Shown one piece after another: positions 14,783 through 23,157 of a stretch of DNA of 34,176 nt; within the stretch, counting starts at the first letter, position 1; each line of letters opens with the position of its first letter. Source of the stretch: Planctomycetota bacterium (GTDB lineage Bacteria; Planctomycetota; Planctomycetia; Gemmatales; Gemmataceae); assembly GCA_017306025.1 (NCBI GenBank), contig JAFKJJ010000547.1, positions 1 to 34,176 on the forward strand, written 5' to 3'. The translations under genes and the position numbers were made by a program. Under the pieces are notes generated by a model. The model searched no databases. It was not told the DNA's origin and saw only the letters and a program-made list of their open reading frames with translations.

Positions 14783-17395
14783 TCACCGCGCGCGGAACAG
14801 CTTGCTCTGAACCAGTTCGTACAGGAGCGTTCGGGTGCCGCCGCCGTTCTTGTTCGCGGCGGCCACGATCGCGGTGACTTCGTCGCGGTCGGCGAACGAC
14901 ACCCCGCGGCCCGTGCCGTAAACGGCGAACTGCTTCACGAGGTTCGTCGCGAGGGCGTCGCGGTCGGCGGCGAGTAGCGCCTGAAATTCTGCGAAGCCCG
15001 CGAACTTCCGCCCGTCGGGCAGGGCACCGCTGGCATCCACCTTCGGTCCGAGCTTGAACCCGATCCCGATGAACGGGTCGATGTTGCCCCGCGGGGCCGG
15101 ATCGCCCGTACCGAGCGAGCGGTAGCGGGTGCGGTGACCGCCGATCACGTCGAACTCTTCGAGCGCGAAGCCGGGCGGGTCCATCTTCGTGTGGCACGAC
15201 GCGCACGCGGCGTTGGTGCGGTGCTTGTCGAGCTGCTCGCGGATCGTCACCGCGCCGCGCACGTCCGGCTCGACGGCCGGGACGTTCGGCGGCGGCGGGC
15301 TCGGGGGCTGACCCAGGAACCGGTCGAGCACGAACGCGCCGCGCGGGACGGGCGAGGTGGTCGTTCCGTTGGCGGTCACCTTCAGGACCGCGGCTTGCGC
15401 GAGGAACCCGCCCCGCGGCGTCCCGGGCGGCAGTTGTACGCGCCTCACCTGCGTTCCGCTTACCGGGGGCAGGTTGTAGTGGGCCGCGAGCCGGCCGTTG
15501 AGCGTCGCAAAATCGGATCGCACGAGGTAATCGGCCGTGAGGTTCTTGTCGACGAGTTCGCGGAAGTACGCGTGGGTCTCGGCCAGCATCGAGTCTTGCA
15601 GGTACTTGTTGAACTCCGGGTACAGCTTGCGGTCCGGGTCGTTGGCCGCGATCAACCGCAGCTTGAGCCACTGCCCGAGGAAGTCCTCCACGAACCGCTG
15701 CGACCGCGGATCGGCCAACATGCGGTCGACTTCGGCGCGAAGCGCCTCGGGCTTCCGGAGCTTCCCCCCGTTCGCCAGCGCCGCGAGCGTGTCGTCGGGC
15801 ATCGAGTTCCAGAACAGGTACGACAGCCGGCACGCGAGCGCATAATCGTCCAGTTCGCCCGCGGGTTCCACGTGGTAGAGGAAATCGGGCGAGCACAGCG
15901 CCGCCCGGTAGGCCCACCGCATCGCGACCTCGAAGCAGTCGCCGGCCTTCAGCCGCTCCGCGACGCGGTCCACGTAGAGCCTCCGCACGGTATCCGAAAC
16001 CGGGCGCCGGAACGCGCGCGGGAGGAAGTTCGCGAGCAGTTTGTTGGCGTCTTCGAGCGGCTTCTCGCTCGACACCGTCCAGATACCCTCGACCGGATCG
16101 GGCTTGTTCTTGCCCATGAATAACTGCTGCCGGTCGGGTGTCCGGTGCGGCGGGCGCACGCCGGGGTAGAGCTTCGGGTCGAACTTCACGATCGGCAGCG
16201 CGCCGAACAATCGCTTGTGACCCAGCGGCGGCCACGTGTCGTGCAGGGGGCCTTCCACGTCGAAGTAGTCGCACGCGACGGCCGGGCCGGTGAAGCCCAT
16301 CGCGCGGTCCTTGCCGCGGGTGTGGGCGTGAGCCAGCGACGCGGCGTTGAAGCCGATCGTTTCGCGCGGGTTCAGCCACGTGACGACGACGTGCTTCTGC
16401 TCGTCGATGCTCGGCGCGTCGTAGTAGCCGAGTACGGTGCTCGGGTGCCCGCCGCCGCGGCCGTCGCCGACGAGCTGCACGATCGACAGCCGGGCCGCTT
16501 CGGTCCCGCGCGACGGCCGCACCTTCCCCTTGTCCCACTGGAAGCTCCACAGCGACGTGGTGAGCCGGTAGCGGCCGGGGTAGATGGCGACGAACTCGTT
16601 GAAGTACGGGCTGAACGATTCGTCCTCGGGCCGGAACAGCCCGACGGTCGCGCCGTTGCGGAACGAGCCCATGCGCTCGTGCGCGCCTTGATCGAGGTGC
16701 TCGTGTGCGCCGGCCGGCGGGAAGTCGGGGTCCGGCTTCTTGTCCTTCAGGAGCACGCCGTCGCCGTGCATGAGCACGTGCGCGACGAACCCGTGCGGGT
16801 TGGCGAGCGAGATGCGCTGTTTGATCGGCTTCGGCGCGTTCGGGCGCGTCGCGATGGCGACGTCCAACACCCGGTCGGCGGCTTCGAGGTACTTCGCGAG
16901 GTTGACGTGTGACAGGTCCAGCGCGTCCGCGTTGCGGTCGAAGCCGTGGACCTGCCCGTCCGGCGGCAGGTCGATCTGGAGCGGGAGGCCGGGCAGGTCG
17001 AACAGGTCGCGGACGGTGTTCTCGTACTCGCCGCGCGTGAGCCGGCGGAGCCGCGTCTTGCCGTCGGCGGCCGCGGCCTTCCGCTCGGCCGCGACCAGAT
17101 CGTCGTGAACGGCCTTGAGCGCTGTGGCGGTGTCGGCCGCGGGCGGCCGGGGCTTGTTCTTGGGCGGCATCTCGCCGGCCGCAACGCGGTCGTGGACCTT
17201 CACCCACAGCGCGACGTTCTCCGGGTTCGTCGGATCGAACGGGAGCGCGGTGAGGTCGAGCCCGCCCTTCTTCGTGTCGGCGTCGTGGCACGCTGTGCAG
17301 TGCGATTCGAAGAACTTCGTCGGCGGTGCGGCGCGGGCGGTAGCGGAAAGGGCCAGTACGGCGAAGAGCACGACGAGAGCGCGGAACGAAGTCAT
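14783..17395 (-). CDS. exported PSCyt1 / DUF1587-DUF1595-DUF1592-DUF1588-DUF1585 cytochrome c-like protein
   Basis: An 870-aa protein from ATG 17395, where the leader MTSFRALVVLFAVLALSATA begins; the longer frame adds 32 unlikely residues. After the signal peptide a PSCyt1 haem c motif CTACH (33-37) is followed by the ordered DUF1587, DUF1595, DUF1592, DUF1588 and DUF1585 blocks. These show LRRLTRGEYENTVRDLF near 115, LSYLFWNSMPDD, a second haem-type motif CASCH (731-735) in TNAACASCHTKMDPPGFAL, and a C-terminal LLYELVQSKLF. The family is typical of planctomycetes and Verrucomicrobia and its role is unproven, though periplasmic electron transfer coupled to polymer handling has been suggested. 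It stands downstream of DUF1552, its usual partner. Confidence 0.94.
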   Translation of the reverse strand: MTSFRALVVLFAVLALSATARAAPPTKFFESHCTACHDADTKKGGLDLTALPFDPTNPENVALWVKVHDRVAAGEMPPKNKPRPPAADTATALKAVHDDLVAAERKAAAADGKTRLRRLTRGEYENTVRDLFDLPGLPLQIDLPPDGQVHGFDRNADALDLSHVNLAKYLEAADRVLDVAIATRPNAPKPIKQRISLANPHGFVAHVLMHGDGVLLKDKKPDPDFPPAGAHEHLDQGAHERMGSFRNGATVGLFRPEDESFSPYFNEFVAIYPGRYRLTTSLWSFQWDKGKVRPSRGTEAARLSIVQLVGDGRGGGHPSTVLGYYDAPSIDEQKHVVVTWLNPRETIGFNAASLAHAHTRGKDRAMGFTGPAVACDYFDVEGPLHDTWPPLGHKRLFGALPIVKFDPKLYPGVRPPHRTPDRQQLFMGKNKPDPVEGIWTVSSEKPLEDANKLLANFLPRAFRRPVSDTVRRLYVDRVAERLKAGDCFEVAMRWAYRAALCSPDFLYHVEPAGELDDYALACRLSYLFWNSMPDDTLAALANGGKLRKPEALRAEVDRMLADPRSQRFVEDFLGQWLKLRLIAANDPDRKLYPEFNKYLQDSMLAETHAYFRELVDKNLTADYLVRSDFATLNGRLAAHYNLPPVSGTQVRRVQLPPGTPRGGFLAQAAVLKVTANGTTTSPVPRGAFVLDRFLGQPPSPPPPNVPAVEPDVRGAVTIREQLDKHRTNAACASCHTKMDPPGFALEEFDVIGGHRTRYRSLGTGDPAPRGNIDPFIGIGFKLGPKVDASGALPDGRKFAGFAEFQALLAADRDALATNLVKQFAVYGTGRGVSFADRDEVTAIVAAANKNGGGTRTLLYELVQSKLFRAR

Positions 17396-17438
17396 AGCGA
17401 GGGCCGTCGGTGGTGAATTGCGATGGTGCCCGGAGCGC

Positions 17439-17541
17439 GACGCAGAACCTAACCCCCCGTCCCCCTTCGCTGTTCGGGAGGGGGAACCCAAGGTTCCCCC
17501 TCCCGAACAGCGAAGGGGGACGGGGGGTTAGGTTCTGCGTC
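17439..17541. repeat. perfect 50-bp palindrome with 3-nt loop
   Basis: Arms 17439-17488 and 17492-17541 are exact reverse complements over 50 bp, with loop CAA. Runs of C6/G6 and C5/G5 lie within the arms. It begins one base after the stop codon of the DUF1552 gene and ends about 40 nt before the PSCyt1/DUF1592 start. It could attenuate or stabilise the operon transcript between the two genes. Confidence 0.95.
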
Positions 17542-18798
17542 CTACGTCATTTCCAGCCCGCGCATCGTTCCCTTGCCGGTCGAGAACTCGCGCGCCTCGA
17601 TGCCGAGCCGCTGCAACATCGAGACGAACAGGTTTGTCAGCGGGTAATTGTTGTCCCTGTCGAAGGCGAGGTGCTGGCCGTGCTTGAACCCGCCGCCGGC
17701 GAGCAGCACCGGCAGGTTGTAGTTCGAGTGGCTGTTCGCGCTGCCCATGCACGTTCCGTACAGCACCATCGTGCGGTCGAGCAGCGTGTCGTCTTGCTCC
17801 TTCGCCTCGCCGAGCACCTTCAGAAACCCCGCCAGAGCGCCGAACTGCACCTCTTCCTTCGCGCGCAGTTCTGCGAGCACCTCCGGCCGGTTGCCGTGGT
17901 GCGTGATGTTGTGAATCGTGGTCGCGTCGATGAACAGCGACACCAGGCGCGTCGAGTCCGTTTCCAGCGCGAGCTTGACCACGTCGAACATGATCGCGGT
18001 CTGCCGGGCGAACTCGCGGCCGTCCTTCTCGTCTTCCGGGGGCTTCGCGGTGGTCTTCGGCTTCGGCTTGTGTTCCCACTCCTCGGCGCTTTGCAGCCGC
18101 TGTTCGAGTTCGCGGACGCTCGTCGTGTACTGATCGAGCCGTGCGCGGTCGGCGGTCGAGAGGGACCCGCTCAGCCGCTTCGCCTGATCGCCGACGAAAT
18201 CGAGTGTGCTGCGGCCCTGCTTGATTTCCTCGACACGCGCGGCCACTTCCGACGGCTTGCCCTGCACGAACAGTTTCTCGAACAGCTTCCGCGGGCTGCG
18301 CTCGATCGGGATCGGCGCGCCGCTGCGCGTGTAGCTCAGCGTTTGCCCCTCGTTGCCGACGCCGAGCGTCAGCGACGGGTACCGCGTGCGGTTGCCGAAC
18401 TGCTCGGCCGCGTACTGGTCGAGCGACACCCAGTTGCGGAAACCTCCGCGCTCCGGGTGCGGGGTGCCGGTCAGGAAACACTTCTCCGCCGCGTGGCCGC
18501 CGGTCACGCCGGGGTGGCTGACGCCGGAAAACACCGTGAGTTGGTCGCGGTGCGCCTTGAGCCGTTCGAGGTACGGCGACGGTACGTAATCCTTGCCGGC
18601 CTTCTCGGGGAAGAAGAACTGCGGCAGAATCCCCATGTTCGTCTCGATGCACACCATCCGACGGGGGACGTCGGCCTTGCCCGCCGCGAGCGCGGGCCGC
18701 ATGGCGTCGAGGAGCGGAAGGGCCATCGCGACCCCGGCCCCGCGAAGGAACGTCCGGCGCGACAACGGCCGCGGCGGGGGAGAGTACGATCGCTGCAT
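17542..18798 (-). CDS. DUF1552 family exported protein
   Basis: This 418-aa protein starts with a Tat-type leader (RPLSRRTFLRGAGVAMALPL, residues about 10-29). It then shows the family blocks RRMVCIETNMGILPQFFFPE, VFSGVSHPGVTGGHAAEKCFLTG, LDQYAAEQFG and MVLYGTCMGSANSHSNYNLPVLLAGG. DUF1552 belongs to the alkaline-phosphatase/sulfatase-like DUF1501 superfamily of unproven function. It normally pairs with DUF1592 proteins, as here. Tat export implies folding in the cytoplasm, perhaps with a metal ligand. No convincing Shine-Dalgarno is seen before the ATG. Confidence 0.93.
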   Translation of the reverse strand: MQRSYSPPPRPLSRRTFLRGAGVAMALPLLDAMRPALAAGKADVPRRMVCIETNMGILPQFFFPEKAGKDYVPSPYLERLKAHRDQLTVFSGVSHPGVTGGHAAEKCFLTGTPHPERGGFRNWVSLDQYAAEQFGNRTRYPSLTLGVGNEGQTLSYTRSGAPIPIERSPRKLFEKLFVQGKPSEVAARVEEIKQGRSTLDFVGDQAKRLSGSLSTADRARLDQYTTSVRELEQRLQSAEEWEHKPKPKTTAKPPEDEKDGREFARQTAIMFDVVKLALETDSTRLVSLFIDATTIHNITHHGNRPEVLAELRAKEEVQFGALAGFLKVLGEAKEQDDTLLDRTMVLYGTCMGSANSHSNYNLPVLLAGGGFKHGQHLAFDRDNNYPLTNLFVSMLQRLGIEAREFSTGKGTMRGLEMT

Positions 18799-18904
18799 GA
18801 GATTCGGGGAATTCGGGTCGGTGGGTACGAGCGCTACAGGCGGATCGACTTACTCTCGCACGCTCGTGGCGCGCAGTCAACGAGTTTCTCCGCGCCGCGA
18901 ACCG

Positions 18905-18933
18905 TTGACCACACCGGTTCGGTGCGTTCTGAT
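18905..18933 (+). promoter_or_regulatory. possible promoter for the cyclophilin gene
   Basis: TTGACC (18905-18910), a 17-nt spacer and TCTGAT (18928-18933) lie in the divergent gap upstream of the cyclophilin start. The -10 box is only a moderate match, so this is tentative. Confidence 0.3.
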
Positions 18934-18951
18934 GAGTCGCGGAGGTGTTCC

Positions 18952-19542
18952 ATGTGGCGAACGTGGCTCGCGGTGACGGGAGCGGTACTCGTGGCGGTCG
19001 TATCGAGTGCCGAGCAGCCGAAGGAGAAGGCGGTTCGTGTGCGGATCGAGACCGACAAGGGCGACATTGAGGTCGAACTCGATTCGAAGGCGCCGAACAC
19101 GGTTGCGAACTTTCTGAAGTACGTGGACGGCAAGTTCTACGACGGCGGCCGATTTCACCGTACCGTCACGCCCGACAACCAACCGGACAACAAGGTGAAA
19201 ATCGAGGTCGTGCAGGCCGGCATCAACCCGGACAAGACGAAGGACGAACTTCCGCCGATCAAACTGGAGCGCACGAAGGATACCGGACTCAAGCACAAGG
19301 ACGGCACGATCTCGATGGCCCGCGACGGTCCGGATACCGCGACCGGCGACTTCTTCATCTGCGTCGGCGACCAGCCGGAACTCGACTTCGGCGGCAAGCG
19401 CAACTCGGACGGGCAGGGGTTCGCCGCGTTCGGCCGGGTGACGAAGGGAATGGACGTGGTGAAGAAGATCCAGGGCTCCGCGGCCGACGGCCAGACGCTA
19501 AAGCCGGCCGTCGCGATCAAGAAGATCGCGCGCCTGCCGTGA
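18952..19542 (+). CDS. exported cyclophilin-type peptidyl-prolyl cis-trans isomerase
   Basis: A 196-aa protein with a signal peptide (WLAVTGAVLVAVVSSA). The cyclophilin fold follows: VRIETDKGDIEVELDSKAPNT, the catalytic-arginine segment YDGGRFHRTV, GTISMARDGPDTATGDFFI, and GFAAFGRVTKGMDVVKKI. An insertion-like stretch (PDNQPDNKVKIEVVQAG and following residues) replaces the usual short loop before the active-site QGGD, which here reads VVQAGINPDK. GGAGG is just upstream of the ATG at 18952. It folds periplasmic proteins by proline isomerisation. It stands alone between two divergent modules of planctomycete exported proteins. Confidence 0.93.
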   Translation: MWRTWLAVTGAVLVAVVSSAEQPKEKAVRVRIETDKGDIEVELDSKAPNTVANFLKYVDGKFYDGGRFHRTVTPDNQPDNKVKIEVVQAGINPDKTKDELPPIKLERTKDTGLKHKDGTISMARDGPDTATGDFFICVGDQPELDFGGKRNSDGQGFAAFGRVTKGMDVVKKIQGSAADGQTLKPAVAIKKIARLP

Positions 19543-19639
19543 AGCACGCACTATCCGCGCCCCGGCCGGTGCGGTAAACTAGTCCCACTCCCCCGCCGTC
19601 GAGTTCGCCTCCCGCCTAGCCCCGCATCGGGACCGTCGG

Positions 19640-22483
19640 ATGACTCCCATTCGTGTCGCGTTCGGCCTCGTCGCGCTCGTTGCACTCGGGGTACCGGTCC
19701 GCGCCGCCGACCCGGCCGCGCTGGAGTTCTTCGAGAAGTCGGTGCGGCCGGTGTTGGTCGAAAAGTGCCTGTCGTGCCACGCGGAGAAGGCAAAGGGCGG
19801 GCTCCGCCTCGACACGCGTGAGGCGGTGCTGAAGGGCGGCGAACGCGGCCCCGGGGTGGTTCCCGGCAAGCCGAAAGAAGGTCTGTTCCTGAAGGCGCTC
19901 GGCCACACCGACGAAGACCTGAAGATGCCGCCGGCGGGCAAGTTGCCGGACCGTGATATTGCGGCACTGGAGAAATGGGTCGAACTCGGCGCGCCGTGGC
20001 CGGAGAAACTGACACTCGCATCCCCCAACGCCATCGAGAAGGCCGCCGCGAAGCACTGGGCCTTTCAACGCGTGACGCGCCCGCCGATTCCCAAGCTCAA
20101 CAGCCCGACTACGAATCCGATCGACGCCTTCGTGACCGCGAAACTGAGTGACAAGGGACTGTCACTCTCGCCCCGGGCCGACAAGCGCACGCTCGTCCGC
20201 CGGGCGACGTTCGACCTCACGGGCCTCCCGCCGACGCCGGAAGAGGTGGACGCGTTCCTGAAGGACGAGGCGCCCGACGCCTACGAGAAGCTCGTCGACC
20301 GCTTACTGGCGAGCCCGCGCTACGGCGAGCGCTGGGCGCGCCACTGGCTCGACGTCGCCCGCTATGCGGACAACAAGGGCTACGTGTTCTTCGAGGGCCG
20401 CGAGTACCCGTGGGCGTGGACGTACCGCGATTACGTGATCCGCGCGTTCAACGCGGACAAGCCGTTCGACCGGTTCGTAACCGAACAACTCGCCGCGGAC
20501 CTGATCGCGCCGAACGACGTGGAGGCGCAAGCCGCGCTCGGCTTCCTCACGATCGGCGGGCACTTCATGAACAACACGCACGACATCATCGACGACCGAA
20601 TTGATGTCGTGACGCGCGGGCTGATGGGCCTGACGGTCACCTGCGCGCGGTGCCACGACCACAAGTTCGACCCGGTCCCGTCGGCCGATTACTACTCGCT
20701 CTACGGTGTCCTCCGCAGTTCGGCCGAGCCCACCGTTCCGCCCCTCGCGGGCGCCGCGCCGAAGGAGCCGGAGCACCAGCTTTACGAAGCCGAACTCGCT
20801 ATCCGCGAAAAGCAGCTCCTCGACTTCGTCACCGGCAAGCACGCGAACCTCGTCAGCGGGGCGCGCACCCGAGTTGCGGAGTACCTGCTCGCCGCCCACG
20901 CGGCCCGCAACCAACCGCCCGCCGACGACTTCATGTTGATCGCCGATCCCGGCGACCTGAACCCCAGCATGGTCACCCGCTGGCGGCAGTTCCTCGCCGA
21001 CACGAAGAAGCGGAAGCACCCCGCGTTCCTGCACTGGCACGCGGCCGCGGAGTTGAACGATGCTGAGTTCGCCGAGAAGGCACCCGCGGCGCTGAAGGCC
21101 GTGACCGGCGCGAGCAGGCTCGTCGCCGCGGCGTTCGTAACGCCCCCGAAGTCGATAAGGGACGTTGCGACGACCTACGGGCAACTGCTCACCGGCGTGG
21201 ACAAGCAATGGAAGGAAGCGGGCGCGAAGGGCGCGACGAAACTCGACGACCCCGCCGCGGAGGAACTGCGGCGCGTACTGTACGGCGCGGATTCGCCGGC
21301 CGACGCACCGCTCGCGCTGGATTGGGGCTTTCTGTCGCTGTTCCCGGACCGTCCCACACAGGCGCAGTATCAGACCCACCTTCGCAACCTCGAAAATTGG
21401 CTCGCGAAGGGGCCGCCGCGGGCGATGGTGCTTCACGACACGGCGCGACCGTACGACCCGCGCGTCTTCGAACGCGGTCACCCCGGGCGGCCGGGCGAAT
21501 CCGTTCCTCGCCAAATGGTGAAGGTGGCGAACCCCGTGCGCAAGCCGTTTGCGTCGGGCGGGAGCGGCCGGCTGGACCTTGCGCGTGAGATCGTATCGAA
21601 GGACAACCCGCTCACGGCTCGCGTGTTCGTGAACCGCGTGTGGATGTACCACTTCGGCCGTGGGCTGGTCGGGACGCCGGGCGACTTCGGACTGCGCGGC
21701 GACGCCCCGACGCACCCGGAACTGCTTGACTGGCTGGCGTGTGAGTTTCAGGACCCCACCCCCGGCCCCTCCCCCAAAGGGAGAGGGGAGAAAGACGGCG
21801 GCTCTTCCTCCCCCTCTCCCCTGCCCGGCGCGCGAGAAGCTCCGCTGACAGGGCCGGGGAGCGAACCGGGAGGGGGTCGGGGGGGGGCTTGGTCGATCAA
21901 GCGCCTCCACAAGCTCATCATGACCTCCGCGGTCTACACGCAAGCGAGCCTCGACCGCCCCGAAGCGATCGCCGTCGACCCCGACAACCGCCTGCTGTGG
22001 AAGCAGAACCGCCGTCGGCTGGAGTTCGAGCCGCTTCACGACGCGGTGCTCGCGGTCAGCGGACAACTCGACCCGAAAATCGGCGGCCCGAGCGTGCGGC
22101 TCTTCGGCGGCAATCGTCGCCGCGCGGTGTACGGCTACGTCGATCGGCTGGAGTTCCCGTCGCTGCTGACCACGTTCGACGTGCCGAACCCGGCCGGGAG
22201 CGTTCCCGAACGCACGAACACGACGGTCGCCCCGCAGGCGCTGTTTCTGATGAACGGCCCGTTCGCCCGCGACGCCGCGAAGAAACTGGTGGCGCTGCCC
22301 GCGGTGCAGAAACTGGCCGATCCCGGCGAACGGCTCGACCGAATCTACTTGACCGTGTACGGCCGTCGTCCGGACGCGGATGAACGCAAACTGGCGCTGG
22401 CGTTCGTGTCGAAGGGCGCCGACCGCTGGGTCGACCTCGCCCACGCGCTGCTGATGACCAACGAGTTCGCGTTCGTGGACTGA
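19640..22483 (+). CDS. exported PSCyt1 / DUF1549 / DUF1553 protein with an in-frame 45-aa insertion
   Basis: A 947-aa protein: signal peptide (to about residue 23), PSCyt1 haem c motif CLSCH (43-47) with KGGLRLDT, then DUF1549 (about 110-340; TFDLTGLPPTPEEVDAFL, RWARHWLDVARYADNKGY, TCARCHDHKFDPV with a further CARCH), and DUF1553 (about 635-930; LAREIVSKDNPLTARVFVNR, PELLDWLACEF, SIKRLHKLIMTSAVY, PERTNTTVAPQALFLMN). Between ACEFQ and AWSIK, residues 705-749 are a Pro/Gly/Ser-rich stretch encoded by a GC-rich palindromic element (21752-21886, 135 nt) that keeps the frame. Homologues join these blocks directly. A DUF1501 gene, the usual partner, lies downstream beyond a DIP1984 gene. Confidence 0.93.
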   Translation: MTPIRVAFGLVALVALGVPVRAADPAALEFFEKSVRPVLVEKCLSCHAEKAKGGLRLDTREAVLKGGERGPGVVPGKPKEGLFLKALGHTDEDLKMPPAGKLPDRDIAALEKWVELGAPWPEKLTLASPNAIEKAAAKHWAFQRVTRPPIPKLNSPTTNPIDAFVTAKLSDKGLSLSPRADKRTLVRRATFDLTGLPPTPEEVDAFLKDEAPDAYEKLVDRLLASPRYGERWARHWLDVARYADNKGYVFFEGREYPWAWTYRDYVIRAFNADKPFDRFVTEQLAADLIAPNDVEAQAALGFLTIGGHFMNNTHDIIDDRIDVVTRGLMGLTVTCARCHDHKFDPVPSADYYSLYGVLRSSAEPTVPPLAGAAPKEPEHQLYEAELAIREKQLLDFVTGKHANLVSGARTRVAEYLLAAHAARNQPPADDFMLIADPGDLNPSMVTRWRQFLADTKKRKHPAFLHWHAAAELNDAEFAEKAPAALKAVTGASRLVAAAFVTPPKSIRDVATTYGQLLTGVDKQWKEAGAKGATKLDDPAAEELRRVLYGADSPADAPLALDWGFLSLFPDRPTQAQYQTHLRNLENWLAKGPPRAMVLHDTARPYDPRVFERGHPGRPGESVPRQMVKVANPVRKPFASGGSGRLDLAREIVSKDNPLTARVFVNRVWMYHFGRGLVGTPGDFGLRGDAPTHPELLDWLACEFQDPTPGPSPKGRGEKDGGSSSPSPLPGAREAPLTGPGSEPGGGRGGAWSIKRLHKLIMTSAVYTQASLDRPEAIAVDPDNRLLWKQNRRRLEFEPLHDAVLAVSGQLDPKIGGPSVRLFGGNRRRAVYGYVDRLEFPSLLTTFDVPNPAGSVPERTNTTVAPQALFLMNGPFARDAAKKLVALPAVQKLADPGERLDRIYLTVYGRRPDADERKLALAFVSKGADRWVDLAHALLMTNEFAFVD
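21752..21886. repeat. palindromic GC-rich element inserted in a coding sequence
   Basis: The 135-nt stretch has outer arms that pair (CCCCACCCCCGGCCCCTCCC against GGGAGGGGGTCGGGGGGGG, imperfect). Inside are two hairpins: CCCCTC/GAGGGG around an AAA loop, and CTCCCCTGCCC/GGGCCGGGGAG with one mismatch. The layout recalls repetitive extragenic palindromes. It contributes 45 codons with no stop to the DUF1553 gene. Confidence 0.8.
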
Positions 22484-22494
22484 AGGACCAAGAA

Positions 22495-22956
22495 ATGAAA
22501 CTTGCGGAAGCGCTGTTGTTGCGCGCCGACGTGCAGAAGAAACTCGCCTCGTTGCAAACCCGAGCGCAGAAGTACACGGTCGTTCAAGAGGGTGAGAAAC
22601 CGGCCGAAGATCCCAACGAGATACTTTTGCAGGTCGCGGGCGTCGCTGGCGAGCTGCACCGCCTGGTGTTCGCGATCAACAGCACGAACCTCCAACACAC
22701 CATCGGGAGTGGCGAGACCATCACGGAAGCTCTTGCGAAACGGGACAGCCTCATCCTTCACCACCGGATTTTGGTGGGTGTGGTCGAAGCGTGTGCCAAG
22801 CCGGTTGAGAGGTACGGGGTGAAAGAAATCCGTTGGCTGGTGACGGTGGACGTACCCGCGCTCCAGCGGCAGATCGACGACATGGCGAAACGGATTCGCG
22901 AGTTGAACGCCGCCATCCAAGAGGCCGGGTGGCGCGTGGAACTCGCCGGGTATTGA
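22495..22956 (+). CDS. DIP1984 family protein
   Basis: A 153-aa helical protein with MKLAEALLLRADVQKKLASL, a long polar middle, and SRQIDDMAKRIRELNA-type coiled-coil helices near 120-140. This is the architecture of the DIP1984 family (sometimes labelled septicolysin), whose function is unknown. The closely following Asn-Thr motif NSTNLQHTIGSGETITEALAKRD is family-typical. It starts 12 nt after the DUF1553 gene and ends just before a T-arm-like sequence. It separates the DUF1553 gene from its expected DUF1501 partner. Confidence 0.85.
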   Translation: MKLAEALLLRADVQKKLASLQTRAQKYTVVQEGEKPAEDPNEILLQVAGVAGELHRLVFAINSTNLQHTIGSGETITEALAKRDSLILHHRILVGVVEACAKPVERYGVKEIRWLVTVDVPALQRQIDDMAKRIRELNAAIQEAGWRVELAGY

Positions 22957-23058
22957 TGCGACATGGGGGCTACGGGCGAGCGCGTAAACGGCGGCGGCGA
23001 CCCCGTCGCACTGGCCGCGTGGTGGGCAGCGCGGAGGGTTCGATTCCCTCATCGCACA
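22957..23058 (+). other. tRNA-like relic with consensus T-arm
   Basis: A perfect T-arm (stem GAGGG/CCCTC, loop TTCGATT, 23034-23050) is followed by ATCGCAC. Upstream, TGCGA (22957-22961) can pair with TCGCA near 23052-23056, and a D-arm-like GCC...GGC with a GTGGT-type loop lies near 23013-23026. There is no convincing anticodon arm and no encoded CCA (sequence continues ACAAC), so I do not call a functional tRNA. It could be a decayed tRNA or an attachment-site scar, or chance. Confidence 0.3.
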
Positions 23059-23157
23059 ACAGTGCCTTGCAATACGCACGCCGCACCGCACACACGGCAA
23101 AACGCACTACCGCACGCGCTGACGTGGCCCCCAGCCGACTACGACGGAGCTTTCTCT

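Noticed and set aside
14097..17291. Minus-strand frame of over 1000 codons reading through the PSCyt1/DUF1592 region
   Set aside because: Only the last 183 codons (HMA-like protein from ATG 14648) make sense. The upstream part is an out-of-frame shadow of the cytochrome-like gene.
17410..18951. N-terminal extension of the cyclophilin frame
   Set aside because: The frame is open across the DUF1552 gene on the other strand, but translation is Arg/His-rich and the signal peptide with GGAGG upstream starts at 18952.
20303..22444. Long minus-strand frame antisense to the DUF1553 gene
   Set aside because: Shadow of the plus-strand gene; its composition is Arg/Val-rich and no domain is recognisable.
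22957..23058. Functional tRNA gene
   Set aside because: The T-arm is excellent, but no anticodon arm can be drawn, the acceptor pairs only five of seven bases, and no CCA follows. Kept only as a low-confidence relic.
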